Position numbers and translations under genes: made by a program. Shown piece after piece: positions 35,139-44,875 of a stretch of 64,000 nucleotides of DNA. The stretch covers positions 62,001 to 126,000 of the forward strand of contig NZ_PPTG01000001.1 in the NCBI RefSeq assembly GCF_002954245.1. Direction: 5' to 3'. The DNA is from Cryobacterium aureum. GTDB lineage: Bacteria; Actinomycetota; Actinomycetes; Actinomycetales; Microbacteriaceae. Every line of letters begins with the position of its first letter. The stretch's first letter is position 1. The notes beneath the pieces were generated by a model, which saw only the letters and a program-made list of their open reading frames with translations, ran no database searches and was not told the origin of the DNA.

Positions 35139-35450
35139 TTAGGAACCGGTGCCGGCCGTCTCGAGGGCCAGGTCGAGGGCTTCTTCGCCATCGCGAGCGG
35201 TGAAGACCGTCGTGGACATCAAGCTGGCCCGCACGCCGGCCGCTGCGGCCTGCTGCTGGATCTGGGCGAACAACGCTTCCAGATGCGGACCTACGAGAAG
35301 CACATCGATGACCGGCAGCATGCTCGCCAGATCGGATTCGCTTCCGGCGGTCACGCGAACCGCAATCCCCCGGACCGCCGCGCTCCTGCGCAGCCGCAGG
35401 GCCACAAACGTGCTGGACGCACCGGCACCACACACAATATGAATCCTCAT
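35139..35450 (-). CDS. Orphan PTS EIIB protein (lactose/cellobiose type)
   Basis: This 103-residue protein starts MRIHIVCGAGASSTFVALRL, the EIIB P-loop with active Cys 7 (CGAGxSS), and ends in the helix typical of small EIIB domains. It lacks any fused or adjacent EIIC of its own; the adjacent MtlA has its own EIIB. It may phosphorylate MtlR or another EIIC encoded elsewhere. ATG 35450 follows AAAGGGTG. It is the first gene of the operon and divergent from mtlR. Confidence 0.82.
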   Translation of the reverse strand: MRIHIVCGAGASSTFVALRLRRSAAVRGIAVRVTAGSESDLASMLPVIDVLLVGPHLEALFAQIQQQAAAAGVRASLMSTTVFTARDGEEALDLALETAGTGS

Positions 35451-35621
35451 CGATTCACCCTTTCGTCGTCGACGTACAGCAGACTGAATACAGTCTGCCG
35501 GGCACCTCTTCGGGGGGCCACCAGACTCATTTCCGCACCCCCGGAAACCCTCGGGTTCGGCAGATAGGATCAACACGATGGGACCGCGCACGACACGGCA
35601 CAAGGCACAGAACAAGGCACA

Positions 35622-37535
35622 ATGAGCGACAAGCAATCGAGGATGCTCGACTACCTCTTCCGCTCCCCCGGCTGGGTCACGGCGAGTGAACTGGCCGAAC
35701 ACCTCGGCGTGACTGCGCGCACCGTACGCAGCTACGTCACGAGTGTGAAGACGGCGGCGGATCCGCTCGAGGTGATCGAGTCGGGGCCGGCTGGCTACCG
35801 CGTCAACCGTGAGGCCTACGCCTCATTCCGCACAGCGCCGCCGCGGCAGCACGCGGAGACGGACACGCCGCAGCGACGGCTGCACCAGCTGGTTCGTCGC
35901 CTCGTCGACTCGGCAGAAGGCCTCGACGTCTATGAGCTTGCGGCCGACACCTTCGTGAGCGACTCCACCGTCGAGGCCGACCTGTCCCGAGTGCGCGCAC
36001 TCCTGACCGACACGGGGCTCTCCCTCGCCCGCCACGGCAGCAGAGTGACCCTTCTCGGATCCGAAACCGACCGGCGCCGCCTAATCAGCCGGATGTTCCG
36101 CCAAGAGTCGGCCCGCGGTTTCCTCGAACTCGCGGCGATCCAGAAGGAGTTCCCGTCCGACAGCCTCGGTGCGTTCAAGACCGACCTGATCGCCATGCTC
36201 GGCGCCCAGGGTTATTTCGTGAATGAGTACGGCACCAACAATGTTCTGCTCCACGTGGCCATCGCCGTGGACCGGGTGAGCAAGCGCGCCGCTGCCCGGG
36301 CCGACGAAGCACCAGATGTCGGCGAACACCTCACGGTCGCGTTGGCCAGTCTCATCGACACCCACTTTGGTGTCGTGCTCGATTTCACCGACCTTGCCTA
36401 CCTCGTGCTCCTCCTGCAGACCCGGGTCGTGACGCCCGGGCACGACGAGGCCACCGACGCGATCAGCGCAACCGTCGCCCGTGCCGGGGACCTCGAGGTC
36501 GTGCGACGCATCGTGGCCCAGGCCAGCGAGGAATATCTCGTCGACCTGGCCGACGAGGACTTCATCACCCGACTCACGCTGCACGTTCGCAACCTCATCG
36601 ACCGCGCACAGGTGCGAGATTACTCACGAAACCCGCTCACCCGGTCGATCAAGACCGCCTATCCGATGATTTACGAACTCGCCGTATACATCGCGAGCGA
36701 ACTGCAGCTCCAGGAGCAGATCCACATCAACGACGACGAGATCGCCTACATCGCGATGCACGTCGGGTCATACCTGGAACAGCATTCCCCATCCGAGCAA
36801 CTCGTCACCTGCGTGATCGTCTGCCCCAATTACTACACGATGCACGTGCAGTTGCGTCAGCGCATCGAACGGGTTCTCGGCGATGACTTGACCGTCGTGG
36901 ACCAGATCACGCGCAGTGACGTGCCGTGGGCAGACCTTCGCGCCGACATCGTGCTCACCACGATCGAGCCGCCTGTTCCGGCCGACGGCGTGATCGTCAT
37001 CCAGCCGTTCCTCACGGAGCGCGACGTGCACCGAATCCGCGAGGCGGCCATCCGTGTGCGCCGGCTTCGTCGGCGATCGCACATCAAGAATGACCTGCTG
37101 CAGTTTTTCGACGAGTCCCTCTACCTGCGCAACTTCGCCGCGCCCAACGAGGAGGCGATGATCCGCGAACTCGGCGGGCGCATGGTCGCGCGCGGGCTCA
37201 TCGACCCGAGCTACGTCGACGGCGCTATTGAACGCGAGCGGATGTCGTCGACCGCGTTCACCGACCACCTCGCCGTTCCCCACGCCATGGCCATGACCGC
37301 GCAGCAGACATCCATCGCCATCGCGGTCAACGACTCCCCCATGCCCTGGGGTGACAACCGCGTCAACGTCGTGGCCCTGATCGCGTTCAGCGCTGCCGGG
37401 CGGGCGTCGTTCCAGTCCGTCTTCGATCAGTTCGTCGAGGTTTTCACCGAACGCGCCGATGTGCAGCGCCTCATCAAGCGCTCGGTGGACTTCCCATCCT
37501 TTATCGACGAGCTCGTGCACCTCATCGACACATAG
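35622..37535 (+). CDS. mtlR: PRD-containing mannitol operon activator MtlR
   Basis: The 637-residue protein has an N-terminal helix-turn-helix (WVTASELAEHLGVTARTVRSYV), a second one (LDVYELAADTFVSDSTVEADLSRVR) and two PRD domains whose histidines are phosphorylated by PTS proteins. An EIIB-like domain follows (CVIVCPNYYTMHVQLRQRIERVL, Cys 397 and Cys 401) and then a C-terminal EIIA domain (TDHLAVPHAMAMT, His 554). It is a transcriptional activator of the MtlR family rather than a BglG antiterminator, having DNA-binding domains. Divergent from the PTS operon, which it probably controls. Its stop is three bases from the convergent map stop. Confidence 0.93.
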   Translation: MSDKQSRMLDYLFRSPGWVTASELAEHLGVTARTVRSYVTSVKTAADPLEVIESGPAGYRVNREAYASFRTAPPRQHAETDTPQRRLHQLVRRLVDSAEGLDVYELAADTFVSDSTVEADLSRVRALLTDTGLSLARHGSRVTLLGSETDRRRLISRMFRQESARGFLELAAIQKEFPSDSLGAFKTDLIAMLGAQGYFVNEYGTNNVLLHVAIAVDRVSKRAAARADEAPDVGEHLTVALASLIDTHFGVVLDFTDLAYLVLLLQTRVVTPGHDEATDAISATVARAGDLEVVRRIVAQASEEYLVDLADEDFITRLTLHVRNLIDRAQVRDYSRNPLTRSIKTAYPMIYELAVYIASELQLQEQIHINDDEIAYIAMHVGSYLEQHSPSEQLVTCVIVCPNYYTMHVQLRQRIERVLGDDLTVVDQITRSDVPWADLRADIVLTTIEPPVPADGVIVIQPFLTERDVHRIREAAIRVRRLRRRSHIKNDLLQFFDESLYLRNFAAPNEEAMIRELGGRMVARGLIDPSYVDGAIERERMSSTAFTDHLAVPHAMAMTAQQTSIAIAVNDSPMPWGDNRVNVVALIAFSAAGRASFQSVFDQFVEVFTERADVQRLIKRSVDFPSFIDELVHLIDT

Positions 37536-37538
37536 ACC

Positions 37539-38369
37539 CTAGGCGATCGGGACGGGAACGATGCCGAACTGGGCGAGACCGGCCGCTCCGCCGTCCTCGG
37601 CGGTGAGTACCCAGATGCCGTCCTTATGCACGGCAATGCTGTGTTCCCAGTGCGCGGCGGCCTTACCGTCGCTCGTGGCGACGGTCCAGTCGTCTTCGCG
37701 AGTGTAGGTGTCGATCGATCCGAGCACGACCATTGGCTCGATGGCCACGACGAGGCCCGGCTTCACATCCGGCCCCTTCTGGCGCACGCGGTAGTTGAAC
37801 ACCGGCGGGGCTTCGTGCATGGATCGGCCGATGCCGTGCCCGACGTAGTCGGTCAGGATGCCGTAAGTGCCCTGCGACTCGATGTAGTCCTCGATGGCGT
37901 CGCCGACCTCGTTCAGGTGACGAGCCGTGTGCAGGCGGGCGATGCCGTGCCAGAGCGACTGCTCGGTCACGTCGGAGAGCTTCTGGCGTTCGGCGACGAG
38001 TTCAGGGCGGGCCGGGTCGGGCAGCACGAAGCTGAACGCAGCGTCTCCGTTCCAGCCCTCGATGATGGCTCCGCTGTCGATCGAGACGATATCGCCGGCA
38101 CCGAGGCGACGCTCCGAGGGGATTCCGTGCACGACGTCGTCGTTCACCGAGGCGCACACGGTGTGGTGGTAGCCCTGCTCGAGTTTGAAGTTCGGCTTGC
38201 CGCCGAGCGCGACGATGGCGGCCTCGGCCGCGGCATCAAGCTCGAGGGTGGTCGCGCCGATGACCATGGCCGCGCGGGCGGCCGCGAGCGATGCTGCGGT
38301 GGCCAGGCCGGGGGCGACCATGAGGCGCAGCTGGGCGGGATTCTTGTAAATGGACCGACGAAGACTCAC
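37539..38369 (-). CDS. map: Methionine aminopeptidase, type I
   Basis: Map removes the initiator methionine. The 276-residue protein has all five metal ligands: Asp 98 and Asp 109 (SIDSGAIIEGWNGDAA), His 178 (YVGHGIGRSMHE), Glu 211 (VAIEPM) and Glu 242 (AHWEHSIAV), with substrate His 81 (VVHGIPS). It follows adk, its standard place. The mannitol block begins just after it. Confidence 0.96.
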   Translation of the reverse strand: MSLRRSIYKNPAQLRLMVAPGLATAASLAAARAAMVIGATTLELDAAAEAAIVALGGKPNFKLEQGYHHTVCASVNDDVVHGIPSERRLGAGDIVSIDSGAIIEGWNGDAAFSFVLPDPARPELVAERQKLSDVTEQSLWHGIARLHTARHLNEVGDAIEDYIESQGTYGILTDYVGHGIGRSMHEAPPVFNYRVRQKGPDVKPGLVVAIEPMVVLGSIDTYTREDDWTVATSDGKAAAHWEHSIAVHKDGIWVLTAEDGGAAGLAQFGIVPVPIA

Positions 38370-38474
38370 TGATTTCCTACAAACTAGCTCCGAGAAGGGG
38401 AGCGATCTTTTCTATGTACCTGGTGGTGCACATGGTGATGGGCCGGGCCGTTAGACCCAGCCCCAAAGCGGTTA

Positions 38475-39071
38475 CTAGAGCGTGCTGGTATCGGGGCGCA
38501 GGCCGCGTTCGGCCAGCGCGGCGAGAATGCGGTCGGTGACCACTTCAACGGCACCGAGGCCGTCGATCGTGACGACCAGGTCGTGGGCGCTGTACACATC
38601 GATGAGCGGAGCGGTCTGCTCCGCATAGACGTTCAGACGGTGACGGATGACGTCGGCCGTGTCGTCCGCGCGGCCCTGCTCGGCGGCACGCTTGAGCAGC
38701 CGAGTGACGACCTCATCGGTGTCGGCGGTGATCAGCACGACCACGTCGAGCTGGGTACCCTCGGCGTTCAGGAGGCGGTCGAGTTCAGCGACCTGATCGG
38801 TCGTGCGCGGGTAGCCGTCGAGCAGAAAGCCGTTGGCGGCATCCGGTTCTTTCAATCGGTCAGCGACGATGGCATTCGTGAGGGAGTCGGGCACGTAGGC
38901 GCCGGCATCCATGAACGACTTGGCCTCGAGCCCCAAAGGGGTGTTGTTGGTCACGTTGTAGCGAAAGATGTCGCCGGTGGAGATGGCGGGAACGTCGAAG
39001 GCGAGCGCCAGACGCTCGGCCTGAGTACCCTTGCCCGCTCCGGGCGGGCCGATCAGGAGTAACCGCGTCAT
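38475..39071 (-). CDS. adk: Adenylate kinase (short LID form)
   Basis: Adk balances AMP, ADP and ATP. The 198-residue protein has the P-loop LLIGPPGAGKGTQAERLA, the AMP site STGDIFRYN and FLLDGYPRTTDQ. The LID region (RADDTADVIRHRL) is short and lacks the four-Cys zinc finger, as usual in actinobacteria. Its start overlaps the secY stop by four bases. Confidence 0.96.
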   Translation of the reverse strand: MTRLLLIGPPGAGKGTQAERLALAFDVPAISTGDIFRYNVTNNTPLGLEAKSFMDAGAYVPDSLTNAIVADRLKEPDAANGFLLDGYPRTTDQVAELDRLLNAEGTQLDVVVLITADTDEVVTRLLKRAAEQGRADDTADVIRHRLNVYAEQTAPLIDVYSAHDLVVTIDGLGAVEVVTDRILAALAERGLRPDTSTL

Positions 39072-40390
39072 TTAAGAAGCCCCTCATAGTGTCGCTGTTG
39101 CAGTTGCGAGTCAATCTGCTTGACAGTCTCGAGCCCCACACCGACGACGATGAGAATGCTCGCGCCGCCGAACGGGAAGTTCTGGTCGGCACCGATAACC
39201 GAGAACGCGATCAGCGGGATCAGCGCGATCAGGCCCAGGTACATCGATCCGGGGAGTGTGATGCGGGTCAGCACGAAGTCCAGGTACTCGGCGGTCGGAC
39301 GGCCGGCACGAATGCCGGGGATGAACCCGCCGTACTTCTTCATGTTGTCCGCGACTTCTTCGGGGTTGAACGTGATCGCCACGTAGAAGTAGGTGAAGCC
39401 GATGATGAGCAGGAAGTACATCGCCATGTACAGCGGCTGATCGCCGCCCGTGAGGTTTTGCGAGATCCAGACCACCCAGGCCGGCGCTTCCGCTCCTGCG
39501 GCCGGCTGGTTGAACTGCGCGAGCAGGGCTGGCAAGTACAGCAACGACGACGCGAAGATCACGGGGATCACGCCGGCCATGTTCACCTTGATCGGAATGT
39601 AGGTGTTGTTGCCGCCGTAGGTGCGTCGGCCGACCATGCGCTTGGCGTACTGTACCGGTATTCGCCTCTGCGATTGCTCCACGAAGACCACGCCGGCGAC
39701 CACCAATATTCCGACGATCAGAACGATGATGAGGACGTCGGGACCCTGCTGCTGGCCGATCGAGCTGAGCGAGCCGGGGAACAGGGCAGCGATCGAGATG
39801 AAGATCATGAGCGACATGCCGTTGCCGACGCCGCGCTCGGTGACGAGCTCACCCATCCACATGATGACGCCGGTACCGGCAGTCATCGTGATCACCATGA
39901 GCATGATGGCGTACCAGGCGTCGTTGGTGATCAACTGAGTGCACTCGGTACTCGCGGATGTCCCGAACAGGGCCCCGCTTCGGGCCACCGTGATCAGCGT
40001 AGTCGACTGCAGAATACCGAGGGCGATGGTGAGGTACCGCGTGTACTGGGTCAGAGTGCTCTGGCCCGATGCACCCTCCTTGTAGAGGGTGTCGAAGTGG
40101 GGGATGACCACGCGCAGCAACTGCACGATGATCGAGGCCGTGATGTACGGCATGATTCCGAGTGCAAAGACACTCAACTGGAGCAGGGCGCCACCGCTGA
40201 AAAGGTTGACGAGCTCGTAGAGGCCGCTCGTGCCCTGGTTGGCTGCGAGACACAGCTGTACATTACCGAAGTCCACGAATGGGGTCGGAACGAACGAGCC
40301 CAAGCGGAACAGAGCAATGATGCCCAGGGTGAAGCCGATCTTCTTACGAAGGTCGGGTGTGCGGAAGATCCGCGCAATGGCGCTGAACAA
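39068..40390 (-). CDS. secY: Preprotein translocase subunit SecY
   Basis: SecY is the channel of the Sec translocon. The 440-residue protein has about ten membrane segments; the plug and first cytosolic loop (SGGALLQLSVFALGIMPYITASIIVQLL), GNGMSLMIFISIAALFPG and the C-terminal FIPGIRAGRPTAEYLDFVLTRITLPGSMYL are conserved. It follows rplO after an unusual 144-bp gap that holds a long inverted repeat. Confidence 0.97.
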   Translation of the reverse strand: MFSAIARIFRTPDLRKKIGFTLGIIALFRLGSFVPTPFVDFGNVQLCLAANQGTSGLYELVNLFSGGALLQLSVFALGIMPYITASIIVQLLRVVIPHFDTLYKEGASGQSTLTQYTRYLTIALGILQSTTLITVARSGALFGTSASTECTQLITNDAWYAIMLMVITMTAGTGVIMWMGELVTERGVGNGMSLMIFISIAALFPGSLSSIGQQQGPDVLIIVLIVGILVVAGVVFVEQSQRRIPVQYAKRMVGRRTYGGNNTYIPIKVNMAGVIPVIFASSLLYLPALLAQFNQPAAGAEAPAWVVWISQNLTGGDQPLYMAMYFLLIIGFTYFYVAITFNPEEVADNMKKYGGFIPGIRAGRPTAEYLDFVLTRITLPGSMYLGLIALIPLIAFSVIGADQNFPFGGASILIVVGVGLETVKQIDSQLQQRHYEGLLK

Positions 40391-40460
40391 AAAGGCCTCC
40401 AGATTTTTACGCAGATCGATAGTGCAGATCGATATAGAGCGGCAACTCGACTTAAAACGA

Positions 40461-40518
40461 TCGAGCTTGTCGAATCACACCAAACGATTTACTCGATTGA
40501 CGGATTCGACAAGCTCGA
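40461..40518. repeat. 16-bp perfect inverted repeat between rplO and secY
   Basis: Arms TCGAGCTTGTCGAATC (40461-40476) and its exact complement (40503-40518) are 26 bases apart. Such TTCGACAAGCTC palindromes recur between genes in Microbacteriaceae and related genomes, so it may be one member of a dispersed family. It could form a hairpin in the rplO-secY transcript. No T-run follows. Confidence 0.8.
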
Positions 40519-40534
40519 CTGAGCGTCTACGGAC

Positions 40535-41095
40535 TTACTTTACAGATCCACCCGCGGCGACAATTTTCTGCTCAGCTGAAGCAGAGACCTTGTCGACCGT
40601 CACGTTCAGCTTAACGGTAATTTCACCGGTTCCGAGAACCTTGACTTTTTCGTTGTCACGAACTGCACCCTTGGCGATCAGGCTGGCGATGGTGACATCG
40701 CCGCCGTCCGGGTAGAGCAGTTCGAGCTTTTCCAAGTTGACAACCTGGTACTCGACGCGGAATGGGTTCTTGAATCCACGCAGTTTCGGGGTGCGCATGT
40801 GCAGCGGCATCTGCCCACCCTCGAAGCCGACGCGCACGCTGTAGCGCGCCTTCGTGCCCTTGGTGCCTCGACCCGCAGTCTTACCCTTGGATCCTTCACC
40901 ACGGCCAACGCGCTGGCGAGCCTTCTTCGCTCCGGGCGCCGGGCGAAGGTGGTGTACCTTCAGCACGTGCTCGCGGGGCTCAGTAGGCTCCGCTGCAACA
41001 GCGGCCTTCTTCGTTACGGCAGCCTTTTTGGGGGCAGCAGCCTTTTTCGTGGCAGGCTTGTCGGCTACCTTGGTAGCTTCCTTCTCGTCAGCCAT
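40535..41095 (-). CDS. rplO: 50S ribosomal protein L15
   Basis: The 186-residue L15 has the core [65 protein letters not shown]. About 40 residues rich in Lys and Ala ([22 protein letters not shown]) precede it, an extension not found in most bacteria. The start abuts rpmD. Confidence 0.96.
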   Translation of the reverse strand: MADEKEATKVADKPATKKAAAPKKAAVTKKAAVAAEPTEPREHVLKVHHLRPAPGAKKARQRVGRGEGSKGKTAGRGTKGTKARYSVRVGFEGGQMPLHMRTPKLRGFKNPFRVEYQVVNLEKLELLYPDGGDVTIASLIAKGAVRDNEKVKVLGTGEITVKLNVTVDKVSASAEQKIVAAGGSVK

Positions 41096-41277
41096 TAGTC
41101 AATCTCCTCGACCTTTACGAGGTGAGCGACGGTGTTGACGTAGCCACGGTTCTGCGAGTTGTCCTCGCGGATCGTGACGGCGCCAATGCGTCGCAGACCC
41201 AGGCTGCGAAGAGTGTCGCGCTGGTTCTGCTTCTCACTAATTTTGGACTTGATCTGTGTGATCTTCAGCTGGGCCAT
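41095..41277 (-). CDS. rpmD: 50S ribosomal protein L30
   Basis: This 60-residue protein, [20 protein letters not shown]... ending [11 protein letters not shown], is L30. It overlaps the rpsE stop by one base and the rplO start by one base, so all three are closely coupled. Confidence 0.95.
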   Translation of the reverse strand: MAQLKITQIKSKISEKQNQRDTLRSLGLRRIGAVTIREDNSQNRGYVNTVAHLVKVEEID

Positions 41278-41984
41278 CAGGCACCTGCCTTCGCGGTTGC
41301 GGCCGCTGCAGCTGCAGCAGCGTCGGCACGAAGAAAACGGGCCGGAGCCACGTCTTCATAGGCGAGGCCGCGGCGAGCCGCAACCGCACGCGGCTCTTCG
41401 AGCTGGTGCAGTGCCTCGACCGTGGCGTGCACGATGTTGATGGTGTTCGACGAACCGAGCGACTTGCTCAGCACGTCGTGGATGCCAGCGCATTCGAGTA
41501 CGGCGCGCACCGGGCCACCGGCGATAACGCCGGTACCTGCTGCGGCCGGACGAAGCAGAACGACGCCGGCTGCGGCCTCACCCTGCACGGGGTGCGGGAT
41601 AGTCAGGCCAACGCGAGGAACGCGGAAGAAGTTCTTCTTCGCTTCTTCGACGCCCTTGGAGATAGCGGTCGGGACCTCGCGGGCCTTACCGTATCCAACG
41701 CCGACCAGGCCGTTACCGTCGCCGACGACGACGAGAGCGGTGAAGCTAAAGCGACGACCACCCTTGACGACCTTCGACACGCGGTTGATGGTGACGACGC
41801 GCTCCAGGAACTGGCTCTTGTCGGCATCGCGGCTTCCGCGGTCCTTGTTCGGATTGCGCTCACGGCCACCACGACGAGCCTCGCGAGGCTCGTTCTGCGG
41901 CGGGGTGGTTGAGGCAGCGGTTTCAACCGGCGCCTCTGCAACGGCAGCAACAGGTGCTGTGGTTTCGATCTTTTCAGTGCTCAC
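41277..41984 (-). CDS. rpsE: 30S ribosomal protein S5
   Basis: S5 is needed for translational accuracy. The 235-residue protein has the core [23 protein letters not shown] to [22 protein letters not shown]. An N-terminal extension of about 60 residues ([20 protein letters not shown]...) and an Ala-rich C-terminus go beyond the usual 165 residues. Confidence 0.97.
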   Translation of the reverse strand: MSTEKIETTAPVAAVAEAPVETAASTTPPQNEPREARRGGRERNPNKDRGSRDADKSQFLERVVTINRVSKVVKGGRRFSFTALVVVGDGNGLVGVGYGKAREVPTAISKGVEEAKKNFFRVPRVGLTIPHPVQGEAAAGVVLLRPAAAGTGVIAGGPVRAVLECAGIHDVLSKSLGSSNTINIVHATVEALHQLEEPRAVAARRGLAYEDVAPARFLRADAAAAAAAATAKAGA

Positions 41985-42352
41985 AGGTTCAATCCACCCT
42001 CTCGAGCTCCTTCAGCGATGGCTGCGACGCGTCCTGCGTACTTACTGCCACCACGGTCAAATACAACGGCCTCGATGCCGGCGGCTTTCGCACGCTCAGC
42101 AACCAGCTCACCGACCTTACGGGCCTTGGCGGTCTTGTCACCATCGAAGGTGCGCAAGTCCGTTTCGAGCGTGGATGCCGACGCAAGGGTGAAACCCTTG
42201 CTGTCGTCGACGACCTGCACGAATACGTGGCGAGCCGAGCGCGTGACGACGAGGCGCGGGCGAAGCGCCGTTCCCTCGATCTTCTTACGAAGACGCGTGT
42301 GACGACGTCCGCGGGCTGCGGCCTTGCTCTTGCCTCTAGTTCCGAGTCCCAT
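41981..42352 (-). CDS. rplR: 50S ribosomal protein L18
   Basis: L18 binds 5S rRNA. The 123-residue protein has [30 protein letters not shown] and [27 protein letters not shown], a normal end. It overlaps rpsE by four bases. Confidence 0.96.
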   Translation of the reverse strand: MGLGTRGKSKAAARGRRHTRLRKKIEGTALRPRLVVTRSARHVFVQVVDDSKGFTLASASTLETDLRTFDGDKTAKARKVGELVAERAKAAGIEAVVFDRGGSKYAGRVAAIAEGAREGGLNL

Positions 42353-42354
42353 GG

Positions 42355-42891
42355 TTACTTACCGCTCTTTCCGGCCTTGCGGCGAACAATCTCGCCGGCG
42401 TAACGCACACCCTTGCCCTTGTAGGGCTCTGGCTTGCGAATCTTACGGATGTTGGCGGCAACCTCGCCGACGGCCTGCTTGTCGATTCCGCTGACCGTGA
42501 GCTTGTTGACGCTCTCCACGGTCAAAACGATGCCGACGGGCGGCTCAACGACGACCGGGTGCGAGAAGCCAAGGGCGAACTCAACAGAGGTGCCCTTCTG
42601 CGCCGCGCGGTAACCGGTACCGACGATTTCAAGACCCTTGGTGTAACCAACGGTTACGCCGATGATCTGGTTGTTGATCAGGGTGCGGGTCAGACCGTGC
42701 AGCGAACGCGACTGGCGTTCGTCGTTCGGACGGGTGACGAGAACGTGACCGTCCTCGATCGACACCGAGATGGGGTTGGAAACGACGAGCGCGAGCTCGC
42801 CCTTCGGGCCCTTGACGGAGACGGCCTGGCCGTCAGCCACAACCGTGACCCCAGCGGGGATCGCGATGGGGAGTCTTCCAATACGTGACAT
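42355..42891 (-). CDS. rplF: 50S ribosomal protein L6
   Basis: L6 lies at the GTPase-associated centre. The 178-residue protein has [33 protein letters not shown] and [27 protein letters not shown], all standard. It begins six bases after the rpsH stop and ends two bases before rplR. Confidence 0.97.
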   Translation of the reverse strand: MSRIGRLPIAIPAGVTVVADGQAVSVKGPKGELALVVSNPISVSIEDGHVLVTRPNDERQSRSLHGLTRTLINNQIIGVTVGYTKGLEIVGTGYRAAQKGTSVEFALGFSHPVVVEPPVGIVLTVESVNKLTVSGIDKQAVGEVAANIRKIRKPEPYKGKGVRYAGEIVRRKAGKSGK

Positions 42892-42897
42892 TCTCAG

Positions 42898-43296
42898 TTA
42901 CCACACGTAGGCGAGAACTTCTCCGCCTACGCCCTTCTTCTCAGCCTGGCGGTCGGTGAGCAGACCGCTGGAGGTGGACAGGATGGCAACGCCGAGGCCG
43001 CCGAGAACCGTGGGGATCTCAGTCGACTTTGCGTACACGCGCAGGCCGGGCTTGGAAACCCGCTTGATGCCGACGATGGAACGCTCGCGGTTCGGACCGA
43101 ACTTGAGGTCCAAGGTGAGGGTCTTGCCTACTGTTGCATCCTTGACGGTCCAGGCGGAGATGTAACCCTGAGCCTTGAGGATGTCAGCGATGTGCGCTTT
43201 CAATTTGCTATGCGGCATCGACACGGTGTCGTGGTACGCCGAGTTCGCGTTGCGCAGTCTGGTCAGCATGTCTGCGACCGGATCTGTCATTGTCAT
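42898..43296 (-). CDS. rpsH: 30S ribosomal protein S8
   Basis: S8 binds 16S rRNA and regulates the spc operon in other bacteria. The 132-residue protein starts [20 protein letters not shown]; a further Met two codons on is also possible. GAAAGG lies ten bases upstream. The C-terminal [26 protein letters not shown] is conserved. A 209-bp gap with a hairpin separates it from rplE. Confidence 0.96.
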   Translation of the reverse strand: MTMTDPVADMLTRLRNANSAYHDTVSMPHSKLKAHIADILKAQGYISAWTVKDATVGKTLTLDLKFGPNRERSIVGIKRVSKPGLRVYAKSTEIPTVLGGLGVAILSTSSGLLTDRQAEKKGVGGEVLAYVW

Positions 43297-43441
43297 TTTG
43301 TGGTGCCTTTCTCGCCTGGTTTCGCCCATCCGTTACACGAATGACGACCTGTGGTGGTAAGGAAACCGATCGGTTGATCGGATTCCGGGGTGAAAATCTG
43401 TGTGCGCCCGCAATTTCTCGGCGGGCGGGGCCAACCGAAGC

Positions 43442-43468
43442 TGGGAGCTTGCGAGGCGCAAGCTCCCA
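43442..43468. terminator. 12-bp perfect hairpin in the rplE-rpsH gap
   Basis: TGGGAGCTTGCG (43442-43453) and its complement (43457-43468) leave a three-base loop. There is no T-run on either side. The gap is where rpsN sits in many actinobacteria. A smaller hairpin (CCGATC and GATCGG) is near 43367-43382. Whether it attenuates or processes the transcript is open. Confidence 0.6.
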
Positions 43469-43505
43469 ACTCTAGTTGAAAATGTTCCTCCGTAGTGAGG
43501 AACTG

Positions 43506-44111
43506 CTACTTGACGTCGTCCGTCTTGAACGGGAAACCGAGCGCCTTGAGCAGCGCGCGACCCTCGTCGTTGGTCTTCGCGGTCGTGACAACCGTGATGT
43601 CCATACCGCGAACGCGGTCAATCCGGTCCTGGTCGATCTCGTGGAACATGACCTGCTCGGTCAGACCGAAGGTGTAGTTGCCCGCACCGTCGAACTGCTT
43701 GTCGGACAGACCACGGAAGTCACGGATACGAGGAAGGGCCAGGCTGAGCAGCCGGTCCAGGAACTCCCACATGCGGTCGCCACGAAGTGTGACGTGGGCG
43801 CCGATGGGCTGTCCTTCACGCAGTTTGAACTGCGCGATGGACTTGCGGGCCTTGGTGACCTGCGGCTTCTGGCCGGTGATTTTGGTGAGGTCAGAAACCG
43901 CACCGTCCATCACCTTGCCGTCGCGTGCTGCTTCGCCGACACCCATGTTGACGACGATCTTCGTCAGGGTGGGGATGCGGTGCACGTTGGTGAAGCCGAG
44001 TTCTGCGGAGAGCTTGGCACTGATCTCATCGCGGTACTTCTGCTTCAGACGCGGCAGGGCCTTGACGGGCGCGGCGCCCTCAGTGCCTTCAACAACTGCG
44101 GTGTCAGTCAT
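43506..44111 (-). CDS. rplE: 50S ribosomal protein L5
   Basis: L5 contacts 5S rRNA and the P-site tRNA. The 201-residue protein has [50 protein letters not shown] and the C-terminal [17 protein letters not shown] short N-terminal extension is present. The start overlaps the rplX stop by one base. Confidence 0.97.
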   Translation of the reverse strand: MTDTAVVEGTEGAAPVKALPRLKQKYRDEISAKLSAELGFTNVHRIPTLTKIVVNMGVGEAARDGKVMDGAVSDLTKITGQKPQVTKARKSIAQFKLREGQPIGAHVTLRGDRMWEFLDRLLSLALPRIRDFRGLSDKQFDGAGNYTFGLTEQVMFHEIDQDRIDRVRGMDITVVTTAKTNDEGRALLKALGFPFKTDDVK

Positions 44112-44470
44112 TAGAGGTCCTTCCCTGACTTCTTGGCGTAACGAATGCGGACCGTCTTGGAGACGCCGTCCTTCGTTACCTCTTCCTGGCGGAAGCCGAC
44201 GCGGGTCGGCTTCTTGGTCTCCGGGTCGACGATGGCAACGTTGGACACGTGGATGGGGGCTTCGAAGGTCTCGATGCCGCCCGTCTTGGTGCCGCGCTGG
44301 GTCTGGCCGACGCGAACGTGCTTGGTCACGAAGTTGATGCCCTCTACGAGGACACGGTTCTTCGGGGCGTCGACGGAGATGATCTTGCCCTGCTTGCCAC
44401 GGTCTCCGCCGCGAGCCTGGCTGCGGCCGCTGATGACCTGAACGAGGTCACCCTTTTTGATTCTGGCCAT
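44111..44470 (-). CDS. rplX: 50S ribosomal protein L24
   Basis: L24 helps start 50S assembly. The 119-residue protein has the KOW motif ([28 protein letters not shown]) and the segment [26 protein letters not shown]. It lies two bases after rplN. Confidence 0.96.
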   Translation of the reverse strand: MARIKKGDLVQVISGRSQARGGDRGKQGKIISVDAPKNRVLVEGINFVTKHVRVGQTQRGTKTGGIETFEAPIHVSNVAIVDPETKKPTRVGFRQEEVTKDGVSKTVRIRYAKKSGKDL

Positions 44471-44472
44471 GA

Positions 44473-44841
44473 TTAAATAACCTCCGGTGCCAGCGAGATG
44501 ATCTTCATGAACTTCTTGTCGCGAAGCTCGCGACCGACCGGTCCGAAGATTCGGGTGCCGCGGGGGTCACCGTCTGCCTTCAAGATCACTGCAGCGTTCT
44601 CATCGAACTTGATGTAGGAGCCGTCTGGACGACGGGTCTCCTTTTTGGTGCGAACGATGACAGCTTTGACGATGTCACCCTTCTTGACGTTGCCGCCTGG
44701 GATTGCATCCTTGACCGTGGCGACGATGACGTCGCCGAGGCCGGCGTAACGACGGCCGGAGCCACCGAGAACGCGGATGGTCAAGAGTTCCTTGGCACCG
44801 GTGTTGTCGGCAACTTTGACTCGTGATTCTTGCTGAAGCAC
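44473..44841 (-). CDS. rplN: 50S ribosomal protein L14
   Basis: L14 forms bridges with the 30S subunit. The 122-residue protein has [44 protein letters not shown] and [24 protein letters not shown], the standard ends. Confidence 0.97.
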   Translation of the reverse strand: MLQQESRVKVADNTGAKELLTIRVLGGSGRRYAGLGDVIVATVKDAIPGGNVKKGDIVKAVIVRTKKETRRPDGSYIKFDENAAVILKADGDPRGTRIFGPVGRELRDKKFMKIISLAPEVI

Positions 44842-44875
44842 TTTATAACTCCTTTACGTCAAGTAAGCGCGAGGC

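Noticed and set aside
35622..37535. BglG-type RNA antiterminator
   Set aside because: The protein has two DNA-binding helix-turn-helix regions, two PRDs and EIIB and EIIA domains, the layout of MtlR-type activators, not the RNA-binding CAT domain of BglG.
40461..40518. Terminal inverted repeats of an insertion sequence
   Set aside because: Only 26 bp lie between the arms, too short for any element, and no target duplication was seen.
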